Shown in pieces: positions 47,541 through 55,904 of a DNA stretch of 64,000 bases. The notes under the pieces are model-generated. The model searched no databases and was not told the DNA's origin. It saw only the letters and a list, made by a program, of their open reading frames with translations. The stretch lies in NCBI RefSeq assembly GCF_025215095.1, contig NZ_JALHAP010000067.1, forward strand, positions 24,044-88,043, written 5' to 3'. Source of the DNA: Dryocola boscaweniae. GTDB lineage: Bacteria; Pseudomonadota; Gammaproteobacteria; Enterobacterales; Enterobacteriaceae. The translations under genes were made by a program, and so were the position numbers. The number at the start of each line of letters is the position of its first letter. Position 1 is the first letter of the stretch.

Positions 47541-49039
47541 TGGAACGCCCTAACATCCTGTTTATTATGACCGATACCCAGGCCACCAACATGGTGGGCT
47601 GCTACAGCGGCAAGCCGCTCAATACCAACAATATCGACAGCCTGGCCGAAGAAGGTATCCGCTTTAATTCGGCCTACACCTGCGCCCCGGTTTGTACGCC
47701 TGCGCGCGCCGGGCTGTTCACCGGCATCTATTCGAACCAGTCCGGGCCGTGGACGAACAACGTAGCGCCGGGCAAAAACATCTCCACCATGGGGCGCTAC
47801 TTCAAGGATGCGGGCTATAAAACCTGCTACATCGGCAAATGGCACCTGGATGGACACGACTACTTTGGCACCGGCGTCTGCCCGCCGGAGTGGGATGAAG
47901 ATTACTGGTTTGACGGGGCGAACTACCTCGCAGAATTGACGGAAAAAGAGATCGGCCTGTGGCGCAACGGCTTAAACAGCGTGGAAGACCTGGTATCGAA
48001 TGGCATCGATAAAACCTTCACCTGGGCGCACCGCATCAGCAACCGGGCAATTGATTTTCTCGCCCGGCCGCAGCGTCAGGATGAACCTTTCCTGATGGTT
48101 ATCTCCTATGATGAGCCGCACCATCCCTTTACCTGCCCGGTTGAGTATCTTGAAAAGTATGAAGATTTTTATTACGACCTCGGTGAGAAGGCGTTCGACG
48201 ATCTGAGTGAAAAGCCGGTGCATCATCGTTTATGGTCCGAGGCGATGCCGTCTCCGGTAGGGGCCGACGGGCGCTATCATCATCCGCTTTATTTCGCGTG
48301 TAATGATTTTGTCGATGATGAAATCGGCCGCGTGGTGAATGCGCTCACGCCGGAACAGCGGGAAAATACCTGGGTGGTGTACACCTCCGATCACGGCGAG
48401 ATGATGGGCGCGCACAGGCTTATCAGCAAAGGCGCGGCGATGTATGACGACATCACGCGTATTCCGCTGATTTTCCGTCCGCCTACGGGACAGGCGCCGT
48501 CCGCGCAGGTTGATACGCCGGTCAGCCACGTCGACGTGCTGCCAACGCTGATGAAGCTGGCGGGTATTCATCAGCCGGATATTCTGCCGGGGGAAAATAT
48601 CCTCGATGTGGAGGATGAGCGAGGCGTGATGGTGGAATTTAACCGCTATGAAATCGAGCATGACAGCTTCGGCGGTTTTATCCCGGTGCGCGGCTGGGTG
48701 ACCAACCGCTTCAAGCTGGTGCTCAATCTGTTTACCAGCGATGAGCTCTATGATCGACAAAACGACCCGGACGAAATGCACAACCTGATTGACGATACGC
48801 GCTACGCTGAAACACGTAACAGGCTGCACGATGAGCTAATGGATTATATGGATAAAATCCGCGATCCGTTCCGCACCTATCAGTGGTCGTGCCGCCCGTG
48901 GCGTAAAGAAGCGAAACCGCGCTGGATGGGCGCATTCCGCCCGCGTCCGGAAGATGATTATTCGCCAGTGGTGCGGGATTATGACACCGGTATGCCAACC
49001 CAGGGTGTTAAGGTAGAAGAGAAGAAACAGAAGTTTTAA
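47540..49039 (+). CDS. yidJ: Cys-type sulfatase YidJ
   Basis: This 499-residue alkaline-phosphatase-superfamily sulfatase corresponds to E. coli YidJ (497). The modification motif is Cys52-TPAR (APVCTPARAG), where the cysteine must be oxidised to formylglycine. Metal ligands include IMTDTQ and YTSDHGEMMGAH; the lysine/histidine pair lies in YIGKWHLDG. No signal peptide, so it acts in the cytoplasm, after uptake by YidK. A maturase (yidF) is three genes downstream. Its start overlaps the yidK stop (TAATG). Confidence 0.94.
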   Translation: MERPNILFIMTDTQATNMVGCYSGKPLNTNNIDSLAEEGIRFNSAYTCAPVCTPARAGLFTGIYSNQSGPWTNNVAPGKNISTMGRYFKDAGYKTCYIGKWHLDGHDYFGTGVCPPEWDEDYWFDGANYLAELTEKEIGLWRNGLNSVEDLVSNGIDKTFTWAHRISNRAIDFLARPQRQDEPFLMVISYDEPHHPFTCPVEYLEKYEDFYYDLGEKAFDDLSEKPVHHRLWSEAMPSPVGADGRYHHPLYFACNDFVDDEIGRVVNALTPEQRENTWVVYTSDHGEMMGAHRLISKGAAMYDDITRIPLIFRPPTGQAPSAQVDTPVSHVDVLPTLMKLAGIHQPDILPGENILDVEDERGVMVEFNRYEIEHDSFGGFIPVRGWVTNRFKLVLNLFTSDELYDRQNDPDEMHNLIDDTRYAETRNRLHDELMDYMDKIRDPFRTYQWSCRPWRKEAKPRWMGAFRPRPEDDYSPVVRDYDTGMPTQGVKVEEKKQKF

Positions 49040-49047
49040 TGAGTTTT

Positions 49048-49139
49048 ACCCTCACCCTAATCCTCTCCCTGGAGGGGAGAGGGCGCAAAAACGGCCCGGT
49101 TTTCCCCTCGCCCCTTTGGGGAGCGGGCCGGGGTGGGGG
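49048..49139. repeat. Compound palindromic repeat between yidJ and yidH
   Basis: A first palindrome (CCTCTCCCT / AGGGGAGAGG at about 49062-49082) and a second (CCCCTCGCCCC / GGGGAGCGGG at about 49104-49126) lie between outer arms CCCTCACCCT and GGGGTGGGGG. This is a common enterobacterial intergenic palindrome distinct from the REP family. It could attenuate transcription between the sulfatase and the downstream genes. Confidence 0.75.
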
Positions 49140-49158
49140 CAATAAAAAAGGATGCTAA

Positions 49159-49506
49159 ATGAAGATAGCCAAAGTGGGCGAAGCGCCAGACTACCGCTTC
49201 TCGCTTGCTAACGAACGTACCTTCCTTGCGTGGATCCGCACCGCGCTGGGCTTTCTGGCAGCGGGCGTCGGGCTCGATCAGCTCGCGCCCGATCTCGCCA
49301 CGCCGTTGATTCGTGAAATCGTTGCGCTGCTGCTGTGCCTGTTTGCCGGAATACTGGCGATTTATGGCTACCTGCGCTGGCTGCGCAATGAAAAAGCGAT
49401 GCGTCTGAAACAGGATTTGCCCTATACCCGCAGTCTGCAGGTAATCAGCCTGGTGATGGTTATTGTCGCCGCCGCCGTGATGCTCATGGTGGTGTATGCC
49501 GGATAG
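49159..49506 (+). CDS. yidH: YidH family inner-membrane protein (DUF202)
   Basis: A 115-residue protein, same length as E. coli YidH, with the DUF202 motif LANERTFLAWIRTALGFLAA and three membrane helices. Function unknown. AAAAGGATGCTAA precedes the ATG. It overlaps yidG by 11 bases. Confidence 0.93.
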   Translation: MKIAKVGEAPDYRFSLANERTFLAWIRTALGFLAAGVGLDQLAPDLATPLIREIVALLLCLFAGILAIYGYLRWLRNEKAMRLKQDLPYTRSLQVISLVMVIVAAAVMLMVVYAG

Positions 49507-49855
49507 CCGCACGCAACGGCGCAGCATCGATCCGGGTCTACAGCCAGAGCGCACCTCCCTTGCGTGGTTTCGCACGCTTCTGGGATACGGCGCGTTGCTC
49601 GCCCTTGCGCTACGTCATAGCTGGCATCACGCCGGTATGTTTTTCTGGATGGCTTTTATCGTGCTGGCCGCCGTGGGGGTGATTATCTATCGCTATGCCC
49701 GACAGCGTAACCTGATGGATATCGCCATCAGTGATTTTGCCGATAAACGCACCATGCGCGCCAAGCTGCTTATCGCGCTGGCGGTCTGCTGCCTGGCGTT
49801 GCTCTTTGCGACGGCGCACGTGCGGCAAATTGTGGAGATATCGGGAGGTTTCTGA
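49496..49855 (+). CDS. yidG: YidG family inner-membrane protein (DUF202)
   Basis: A 119-residue paralogue of YidH (E. coli 120) with PERTSLAWFRTLLGYGALLA and three membrane helices. The pair probably forms one hetero-oligomer. Its start overlaps yidH and its stop overlaps the start of the radical SAM gene (TGATG), so all three are translationally linked. Confidence 0.92.
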   Translation: MPDSRTQRRSIDPGLQPERTSLAWFRTLLGYGALLALALRHSWHHAGMFFWMAFIVLAAVGVIIYRYARQRNLMDIAISDFADKRTMRAKLLIALAVCCLALLFATAHVRQIVEISGGF

Positions 49856-50967
49856 TGCGCGGATGTCACGTCATGGCTAAGCCCACCAGTTCAAGCTGCA
49901 ACATTCAATGCCGGTACTGTTTTTATCTGGAAAAGCCCCGGCAGCCGGTGATGGACGACGCCACGCTTGAAGCGTTTATTCGGCAACACATCGCCGCTCA
50001 GCCTGGCGACACGGTGGAATTTGCCTGGCAGGGCGGCGAACCAACGCTTGCGGGCCTGCCGTTTTACCGGCGCGTCGTTGCGCTGCAAAAGCGCTATGCC
50101 GCAGGTAAACGCATTCAGAACACTATGCAGACCAACGGCGTTTTGCTTAACGACGCCTGGTGCTGCTTCTTCAGGGAAAACGGCTGGCTGGTGGGGATTT
50201 CCATCGATGGCCCGGCGGACCTTCACGATGCGTATCGCCGCACGCGCAGCGGTAAACCCACGCATCATCTGGTGCTTGCCGCCGTTGAAAAGCTAAAAGC
50301 GCACCGAATTGAATTTAATTTGCTGACCGTGGTTAATCAGCACAACAGTCGGCAGCCGGAGCGGCTATACCGCTATCTTAAAACGCTCGGTACGCCGTTT
50401 TTGCAGTTTATCCCACTGGTGGAAAGAGATGAGAGCGGCGCGGTTACGCCAGAATCCGTATCCCCGGAGCAGCTCGGCAGGTTTTTGAATGCCGTTTTCG
50501 ACATCTGGGTGCGGGAAGACATCGGTAATGTTTTTGTGCAGCTTTTCGATTCCACGCTCGGCGTATGGAGCGGCTATCCGGCGCAAATGTGCACCTTCAG
50601 CGAAAGCTGCGGTCATGCCTTTGCGCTTGAAGCGAACGGCGATGTTTACCAGTGCGATCATTACGTTTATCCGGCTTACAAACTCGGTAACCTGCACAGC
50701 GTCTCGCTTGGTGAAATAAACCAAAGCCCGGCGGCCATTCGTTTTGGCGAAAATAAACATCGCCTGCTGGCGCAGGATTGCCAGATTTGTCCCGTGCGGC
50801 GTTTATGCCAGGGCGACTGCCCGAAGCATCGCATCAGCCAAGGGAAAAGTTATCTTTGCCACGGCTACCACAGCTTTTTCACCCACAGCGCGCCTTATAT
50901 GAAGGTGATGCGGGATTTGCTGGCGCAGCGCCGTTCTCCTGCAGAACTGATGGGGTTGTTGAGCTGA
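49855..50967 (+). CDS. yidF: Anaerobic sulfatase-maturating enzyme (radical SAM, SPASM)
   Basis: A 370-residue radical SAM enzyme that would oxidise the active-site cysteine of YidJ to formylglycine without oxygen. The SAM-cluster motif is CNIQCRYC (Cys15, 19, 22), with the SAM-binding WQGGEPTLAG; the C-terminal SPASM region supplies the cysteines for two extra clusters (CTFSESC, YQCDHYV with the catalytic aspartate, CQICPVRRLCQGDCPKHR). Gene position is that of yidF in E. coli, where I recall a much shorter product. A second, 412-residue paralogue is at 61218. Confidence 0.92.
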   Translation: MRGCHVMAKPTSSSCNIQCRYCFYLEKPRQPVMDDATLEAFIRQHIAAQPGDTVEFAWQGGEPTLAGLPFYRRVVALQKRYAAGKRIQNTMQTNGVLLNDAWCCFFRENGWLVGISIDGPADLHDAYRRTRSGKPTHHLVLAAVEKLKAHRIEFNLLTVVNQHNSRQPERLYRYLKTLGTPFLQFIPLVERDESGAVTPESVSPEQLGRFLNAVFDIWVREDIGNVFVQLFDSTLGVWSGYPAQMCTFSESCGHAFALEANGDVYQCDHYVYPAYKLGNLHSVSLGEINQSPAAIRFGENKHRLLAQDCQICPVRRLCQGDCPKHRISQGKSYLCHGYHSFFTHSAPYMKVMRDLLAQRRSPAELMGLLS

Positions 50968-51069
50968 TAATTTCACGCCGGTTACGTTTTATTTCAATCC
51001 GCATTCCCCGCTTTGCATAAAGCATGCTAAATATTAGGTTTTCCTCCTTCCTCATGAAGTTACAGGCCA

Positions 51070-52008
51070 ATGTTAAAGCCTTTCTTTGTTGTGGCAGCCT
51101 TGTGCTTAAGCGCCAGCGTTCTGGCGTCAACGCCGCCTGCGTTAACCCCGCAAACCTATACCAGCCGGCTGGGCGTGGGGATGCTCGTTGACTGGGCAAT
51201 CACCGAACGCGGCATTCGCGAATTCGATCCCCTGGCGGTAAGGGATTTTCAGCAGCGCGGTATCGGGCATATTCGTATCCGCGTGGCGGGGGAGCCGACG
51301 CATCAGCGCCTGGTCCATCTGCAGAAAATCGTCGAAGCTTGCAAGCGCTACAACGTGGTGCCGATTATCAGTTATCAGGCTGCTAACGGCGCGGAAAACG
51401 AAGGTAAAGTGCTGGGCTGGTGGACAACGGTGGCACGTTATTTTGCGCAAAGCGATCCCCTGCTCGGGTTCGATATTCTTTATGAGCCTTCCGAAAAGCT
51501 CACGCACGCGCAGCTCAATAATCTTTATGAAAAGACCGCAAAGGCGATTCATAAAATCAGCCCGCAGCGCATGATATTTATCGCCCCGCATGCTCATACC
51601 CAGCCGGACAGCCTTAAATGGCCCGAGCAAAACCACCCCCCGGTGCTGGTCGACTGGCATCTGTTCCCTTATGGTCCGGTGGCGGTAAACGGCAAACGTG
51701 GCTGGACGACGGGCACACCCGCAGAAAAAGCCGCGATCCGTGCGCGAATCAACAACGTTGTGCGCTGGCAACAAAAATCCGGCCATAGCAGTTGGGTGGG
51801 CGCCTGGTCCGTCGGCGACGGTATAAAAAACGTTTCCGGCAAACAGCAAATTGCGTTCGCCACTTTTATCGCCTGTGAATTGCAGAAAAACCATCTTCCG
51901 TATGCGGTGAATAACGACAGCAAATTTTACGATGGTGAAGAAGGCGCATGGCGGCCGGAAATGCAGCCATTGCTGGATGCGATTATTAAACCGCAGTGCG
52001 GTAACTGA
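51070..52008 (+). CDS. Secreted cellulase-like glycoside hydrolase, GH5 clan (possibly inactive)
   Basis: A 312-residue protein with a signal peptide (MLKPFFVVAALCLSASVLAS, cleavage at about 20). The mature part looks like a TIM-barrel of the cellulase (GH5) type: LGVGMLVDWA, IGHIRIRVAGEP, KIVEACKRYNVVPIISYQ, LLGFDILYEPSEKL with the acid/base glutamate (Glu139), VLVDWHLFPYGP and SSWVGAWSVGDG. In GH5 the last segment normally carries the nucleophilic glutamate (GE before a tryptophan or phenylalanine); here it is Ala245. It may be inactive, a binding protein, or use another residue. An imperfect hairpin (51998-52033) overlaps the stop. No operon partner is evident. Confidence 0.7.
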   Translation: MLKPFFVVAALCLSASVLASTPPALTPQTYTSRLGVGMLVDWAITERGIREFDPLAVRDFQQRGIGHIRIRVAGEPTHQRLVHLQKIVEACKRYNVVPIISYQAANGAENEGKVLGWWTTVARYFAQSDPLLGFDILYEPSEKLTHAQLNNLYEKTAKAIHKISPQRMIFIAPHAHTQPDSLKWPEQNHPPVLVDWHLFPYGPVAVNGKRGWTTGTPAEKAAIRARINNVVRWQQKSGHSSWVGAWSVGDGIKNVSGKQQIAFATFIACELQKNHLPYAVNNDSKFYDGEEGAWRPEMQPLLDAIIKPQCGN

Positions 52009-52045
52009 CTTTCCGGTAACTTTCAGTTGCCGCGCTTCGTCAAAT

Positions 52046-52084
52046 TATGTATTTTTATGCAAATTAAATGCATAAATACAGAAT
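52046..52084 (+). promoter_or_regulatory. Tandem ARG boxes (ArgR operator) of the ABC transporter operon
   Basis: Two 18-base ARG-box-like sites lie exactly three bases apart: TATGTATTTTTATGCAAA (52046-52063) and AATGCATAAATACAGAAT (52067-52084). The first matches 8 of 10 fixed positions of the TGAAT-WWWW-ATTCA core, the second is weaker in its right half. Tandem boxes with a three-base spacer are the signature of ArgR operators. They end 16 bases before the start codon, suggesting repression by arginine. Confidence 0.6.
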
Positions 52085-52099
52085 ATATCGGAGCGTCAT

Positions 52100-52879
52100 A
52101 TGATCAGGAAGTTAGCTAAAACAATTATTTTTGCCGGGTGTGTCGCTTCCGCCGTTCTCTCCTGCGCTTATGCCGCACAGCAAACTTACGTGGTCGGCTC
52201 CGGCGGTACCTACCGCCCGTTTGAGTTTGAAAACAGCCAGAAACAGCTTGAAGGATTCGATATCGATATCATCAAAGCCGTTGCCAAAGCTGAAGGTTTT
52301 GACATCAAGCTGGTGAATACGCCGTGGGAAGGCATTTTCGCCACGCTGAACTCAGGCGACCGCGACATCATCATTTCCGGCATTACCATTACCGACAAGC
52401 GTAAAGCGATGGTCGATTTCTCCGCGCCGTATTTTCCGGCAGAGCAGTCCATCGTAGTGCCGACAGACTCTAAAGTGGATTCCATTAACGCCCTGAAAGG
52501 TAAAAAAGTTGGCGTGGTGAACTCCAGCGCGGGCGATATCGTGGTTTCCGATACGCTGGGCAAAAACAGCACTGATATCAAACGCTTTGATAATACGCCG
52601 CTGATGCTGCAGGAACTGACTGAAGACGGTATTGATGCGGCGGTGGGCGATGTCGGCGTGATTAAGTACTACATTAAATCCCATCCGGAAAAACAGCTAA
52701 AAACCGTTTCTGACACGAAATTCGAACGCCAGTACTTCGGTATCGCGGTCGCCAGAGATAACCAGGAATTGCTGGGTAAAATCAACGCAGGCCTGAAAAA
52801 AATTATCGCTGACGGGACCTACGCGAAGATTTACTCCACCTGGTTTGACAGCAACGTTCCAACCCTCCCCGCTGAATAA
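52100..52879 (+). CDS. Polar amino acid ABC transporter, periplasmic binding protein
   Basis: A 259-residue protein with a signal peptide (about 1-26, ending CAYA) and a type II binding fold of the HisJ/GlnH/ArtJ family (solute-binding family 3). Typical segments are GTYRPFEFEN, LEGFDIDIIKAVAKAEG, ISGITITDKRKAMVDFS and VGDVGVIKYYI. It forms an operon with the permease and ATPase genes that follow. The ARG boxes suggest a basic amino acid as ligand, but this is not readable from the protein alone. TCGGAG lies before the ATG. Confidence 0.9.
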   Translation: MIRKLAKTIIFAGCVASAVLSCAYAAQQTYVVGSGGTYRPFEFENSQKQLEGFDIDIIKAVAKAEGFDIKLVNTPWEGIFATLNSGDRDIIISGITITDKRKAMVDFSAPYFPAEQSIVVPTDSKVDSINALKGKKVGVVNSSAGDIVVSDTLGKNSTDIKRFDNTPLMLQELTEDGIDAAVGDVGVIKYYIKSHPEKQLKTVSDTKFERQYFGIAVARDNQELLGKINAGLKKIIADGTYAKIYSTWFDSNVPTLPAE

Positions 52880-52922
52880 TTTCGCATGACTCGGGGCCGT
52901 TCCGGCCCCAACAAGGACAGGT

Positions 52923-53687
52923 ATGACCGGATTTCGCTGGGAGATAATCTCAGAATACGCGCCGCTATTTATGCAGGGCGCGCTCATGACCATCAAATGC
53001 ACCATCATCTGCGTGATTTTAGGCACCACCTGGGGCCTGCTGCTCGGGCTTGGCCGTATGGCGCATGCCGAAGATGGCCCGTGGAAACACGTGCTGCGTT
53101 ACGCCGTTCAGTGGCCGGTGCGCGTTTACGTCAGCGCTTTTCGCGGCACGCCGCTGTTCGTGCAGATAATGGTTGTGCACTTCGCGCTGGTGCCGTTATT
53201 TATCAACCCACGAGACGGCGTGCTGGTGACCAGCGGGCTGATGTCGGTGGATTTTGCCCGCGAACTGCGTTCTGAATATGGCGCATTTCTCTCCTGCGTG
53301 GTGGCGATTACGCTCAACGCCGGGGCTTACGTTTCCGAGATTTTCCGCGCCGGCATCCAGTCTATCGACAAAGGCCAGATGGAAGCCTCACGCGCGCTGG
53401 GTATGGGCTGGGGCAAAACGATGCGCAAGGTTATTTTGCCGCAGGCGTTCCGCCGCATTCTGCCGCCGCTGGGCAATAACGCTATCGCCATCGTGAAAGA
53501 TTCCTCGCTGGCTTCGGCCATTGGCCTGGCCGATTTGGCCTACGCCGCGCGTACCGTTTCCGGCGCTTACGCGACCTACTGGGAACCGTATCTGACTATC
53601 TCGCTGGTTTACTGGGTGCTGACGTTCCTGCTCTCGCTGCTGGTGCAACACATGGAAAAGAGGTTTGGCAAAAGTGATTCACGTTAA
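52923..53687 (+). CDS. Polar amino acid ABC transporter permease (HisM/GlnP type)
   Basis: A 254-residue inner-membrane protein with about five helices; the PAAT-family segment [17 protein letters not shown] and the ATPase-docking loop [20 protein letters not shown] are clear. Only one permease gene is present, so it probably works as a homodimer, as GlnP does. It overlaps the ATPase gene by 14 bases. Confidence 0.92.
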   Translation: MTGFRWEIISEYAPLFMQGALMTIKCTIICVILGTTWGLLLGLGRMAHAEDGPWKHVLRYAVQWPVRVYVSAFRGTPLFVQIMVVHFALVPLFINPRDGVLVTSGLMSVDFARELRSEYGAFLSCVVAITLNAGAYVSEIFRAGIQSIDKGQMEASRALGMGWGKTMRKVILPQAFRRILPPLGNNAIAIVKDSSLASAIGLADLAYAARTVSGAYATYWEPYLTISLVYWVLTFLLSLLVQHMEKRFGKSDSR

Positions 53688-54396
53688 GGACTTACAGAAA
53701 CAGTTTGGCAAAACCCATGTGCTGCGCGGCATCTCCTGTGACATCGCGCCGCAGGAAGTCGTCTGCGTCATCGGGCCGTCAGGTTCCGGGAAAAGTACCT
53801 TTTTGCGCTGCCTGAACGCGCTGGAAAAGCCCGATGGCGGCCAGGTGCTGGTGAACGGTTTTGCGGTGCACGATCCAAAAACTAACCTGAATACGCTGCG
53901 CGAAAGCATCGGCATGGTGTTCCAGCGCTTCAACCTGTTCCCGCATATGACGGTGCTGGAGAATCTGATTATGGCGCCGATGTCCCTCAAGGGGCTGTCA
54001 AAAGCGGATGCGGTATCCCGTGCGGAAAAGCTGCTGCATAAAGTAGGGCTGATAGATAAAATCGACGCCTGGCCAGCAAGCCTTTCCGGCGGTCAGCAGC
54101 AGCGCGTGGCGATTGCCCGTGCTCTGGCGATGGAACCGTCGATCATTCTCTTTGATGAGCCGACTTCCGCGCTTGACCCGGAGCTGGTGGGCGAAGTGCT
54201 GGCGGTGATGAAACAGCTTGCGCTGGAAGGCATGACGATGGTGATTGTCACCCACGAAATGGGCTTCGCCCGCGAAGTGGCAGACCGCGTGATATTTATC
54301 GACCAGGGCGTGATTCAGGAGCAGGGCCCGCCGTCGCAGCTATTTACCGCGCCGACCAACCCGCGTACGAAAGAGTTTTTAAGTAAGGTGCTTTAA
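53674..54396 (+). CDS. Polar amino acid ABC transporter ATP-binding protein (GlnQ-like)
   Basis: A 240-residue ATPase of the same size as GlnQ. Walker [10 protein letters not shown], signature [15 protein letters not shown], Walker [15 protein letters not shown] and switch [10 protein letters not shown] are intact. The GTG at 53674 ([12 protein letters not shown]) is preferred to the TTG at 53665 because AGAGG lies at a proper distance. It ends the operon and is followed by a REP element. Confidence 0.92.
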   Translation: MIHVKDLQKQFGKTHVLRGISCDIAPQEVVCVIGPSGSGKSTFLRCLNALEKPDGGQVLVNGFAVHDPKTNLNTLRESIGMVFQRFNLFPHMTVLENLIMAPMSLKGLSKADAVSRAEKLLHKVGLIDKIDAWPASLSGGQQQRVAIARALAMEPSIILFDEPTSALDPELVGEVLAVMKQLALEGMTMVIVTHEMGFAREVADRVIFIDQGVIQEQGPPSQLFTAPTNPRTKEFLSKVL

Positions 54397-54404
54397 AGGC
54401 CGCA

Positions 54405-54470
54405 GCGGGTGGCACTAACGTTTACCCGCCCTACGAAAGCTTTTGTAAGATGGATAAGCGCCATCCGCCC
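54405..54470. repeat. REP/BIME element between the ABC operon and emrD
   Basis: GCGGGTGGCACTAACGTTTA with CCCGCC, then GATGGATAAGCGCCATCCGC form two REP units in the gap between convergent genes; the right end reaches the emrD stop codon. Confidence 0.8.
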
Positions 54471-55654
54471 TAAACCGCTTCACCATGCCGCTGAAATTTA
54501 TGCGACAGCGGCAGCCAGCAAAACAGAATCATCACGCCCATCGCCGTCATCAGCATGCCGAGGCTGAACTGCCCGGTTTGCGGCAGCAGGGCGGAGAACC
54601 ATGCCATCGCACCGGAGCCCATATTTTGCAGGCCGCCAACCAGCGCTCCGGCGGTACCTGCCAGAAAAGGAAAAGGCTCCATCGCACCGCTGGTGGCTAA
54701 TGGGAACAGCATTCCGGCCCCGAAGAAAAACAGCGCGGCGGGGACGATAAGCGTCCAGATATTCATCACGCCAAACCAGCCCGGTAGCCACATCAAAATC
54801 CCCGCCAGTAGACAGCTCAGCACCGCCTGCCACATAAGCGTTGAGAAACGCGCGTTCTGGCGGCCTGCGTACCACGAACCAAAAAACGCTGCCGGAATCG
54901 GCAGAATAAACAGAATACTGACCACTACGCCGCTTAGCCCCAAAACGCCCCCCATCAGCACGCCGGAACAGGCTTCGAAGACCGCCACGCCGGCAAGGCC
55001 GCCAACCAGCATCAGCAAATAGCAGCTAAACGAGCCGCTGCCGAGCAGCGTTTTGTAACTTGCCGCCAGGCGTTGCGGCGCGGCCTGAGCCGGGCGCGTT
55101 TCCGGCAGCCAGCGCAGCATGCAGAACGCGACGAGGGTGCAAAGTACAAGCAGGAAACCATAACAGGCCCGCCAGCCCCAGGCTGAATCAAGCATGCCGC
55201 CAATAACCGGCGCCAGCAGCGGGCTGACCAGAATCCCCATATTCAACAAGCTGTTGGCATGACGCAGGGCCGGGCCATCATAAAGATCGCGCGGCATAGT
55301 GCGCGCCATCACTCCGGCTACACCCGTTCCCATGCCTTGCAGGGCGCTGGCAATCACCAGCGCAGACAGGCTGGTCGTGAATAACGCCCAGAGCGTGGCG
55401 AGGATAAATATCGACATCCCCGCCAGGATCACCGGACGGCGTCCAATGCGATCTGAAACCGGCCCGTAGAAAAGTTGAGATACGCCATAGGTCAGCAGAT
55501 ATGCGGCCATTACGCGCTGGATTGCGCCATCGCGAACGCCCATATCCTGAGCCATGTCTGGAATTGAGGGAATATAGATGGTCTGGGTCATCTGCCCGAC
55601 GGCAACCAGCAGAATTAACATTATCAGCAGGTGGATATTGGCTAACTTTTTCAT
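54470..55654 (-). CDS. emrD: Multidrug efflux MFS transporter EmrD
   Basis: The 394-residue product equals E. coli EmrD in length. It has 12 membrane helices of the drug:H+ antiporter-1 type, with YGPVSDRIGRRPVIL (motif A) and MGTGVAGVMARTMPRDL. It exports lipophilic compounds and uncouplers. In E. coli its neighbours are dsdA and ivbL-ilvBN; here both sides differ. Confidence 0.95.
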   Translation of the reverse strand: MKKLANIHLLIMLILLVAVGQMTQTIYIPSIPDMAQDMGVRDGAIQRVMAAYLLTYGVSQLFYGPVSDRIGRRPVILAGMSIFILATLWALFTTSLSALVIASALQGMGTGVAGVMARTMPRDLYDGPALRHANSLLNMGILVSPLLAPVIGGMLDSAWGWRACYGFLLVLCTLVAFCMLRWLPETRPAQAAPQRLAASYKTLLGSGSFSCYLLMLVGGLAGVAVFEACSGVLMGGVLGLSGVVVSILFILPIPAAFFGSWYAGRQNARFSTLMWQAVLSCLLAGILMWLPGWFGVMNIWTLIVPAALFFFGAGMLFPLATSGAMEPFPFLAGTAGALVGGLQNMGSGAMAWFSALLPQTGQFSLGMLMTAMGVMILFCWLPLSHKFQRHGEAV

Positions 55655-55904
55655 TGTCTCAGGTTAGTTGTTGTGGTTCTGGCACTTTATGGCAGCTAAT
55701 GGTGCTGCCAGGATTAAAAATTCCAGAGAAATCTACCATATAAGAAAAGAAAGGCCAGATGGCGTCTGGCTTTTGATCGAGAGGGGAAGTGGCATTCTGT
55801 AAAGCCGGGACGGCAATTTTTGTTGCCAGCAGAAAGTTACAGGCGCGCTTATGAAAGGATGAATAAAAAAGGGGAAGGTTTTTCAACGTCCCCCCGGCCA
55901 GGTT
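55655..55904 (-). terminator. emrD-choX gap with probable choX terminator
   Basis: These 250 bases hold no convincing gene. Read leftward, GCCAGA (55770-55765) / TCTGGC (55759-55754) with a five-base loop is followed by CTTTCTTTTCTT and is a weak intrinsic terminator for choX-betC transcription. E. coli carries tisB-istR near emrD; no LexA box or istR-like sequence was found here. Confidence 0.5.

Noticed and set aside
55659..55886. 75-codon minus-strand frame between emrD and choX
   Set aside because: No ribosome binding site, contains the hairpin that looks like a terminator, and has no recognisable motif.
55655..55904. tisB-istR toxin-antitoxin locus next to emrD
   Set aside because: Known near emrD in E. 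coli, but neither a LexA box nor an istR-like sequence is present.
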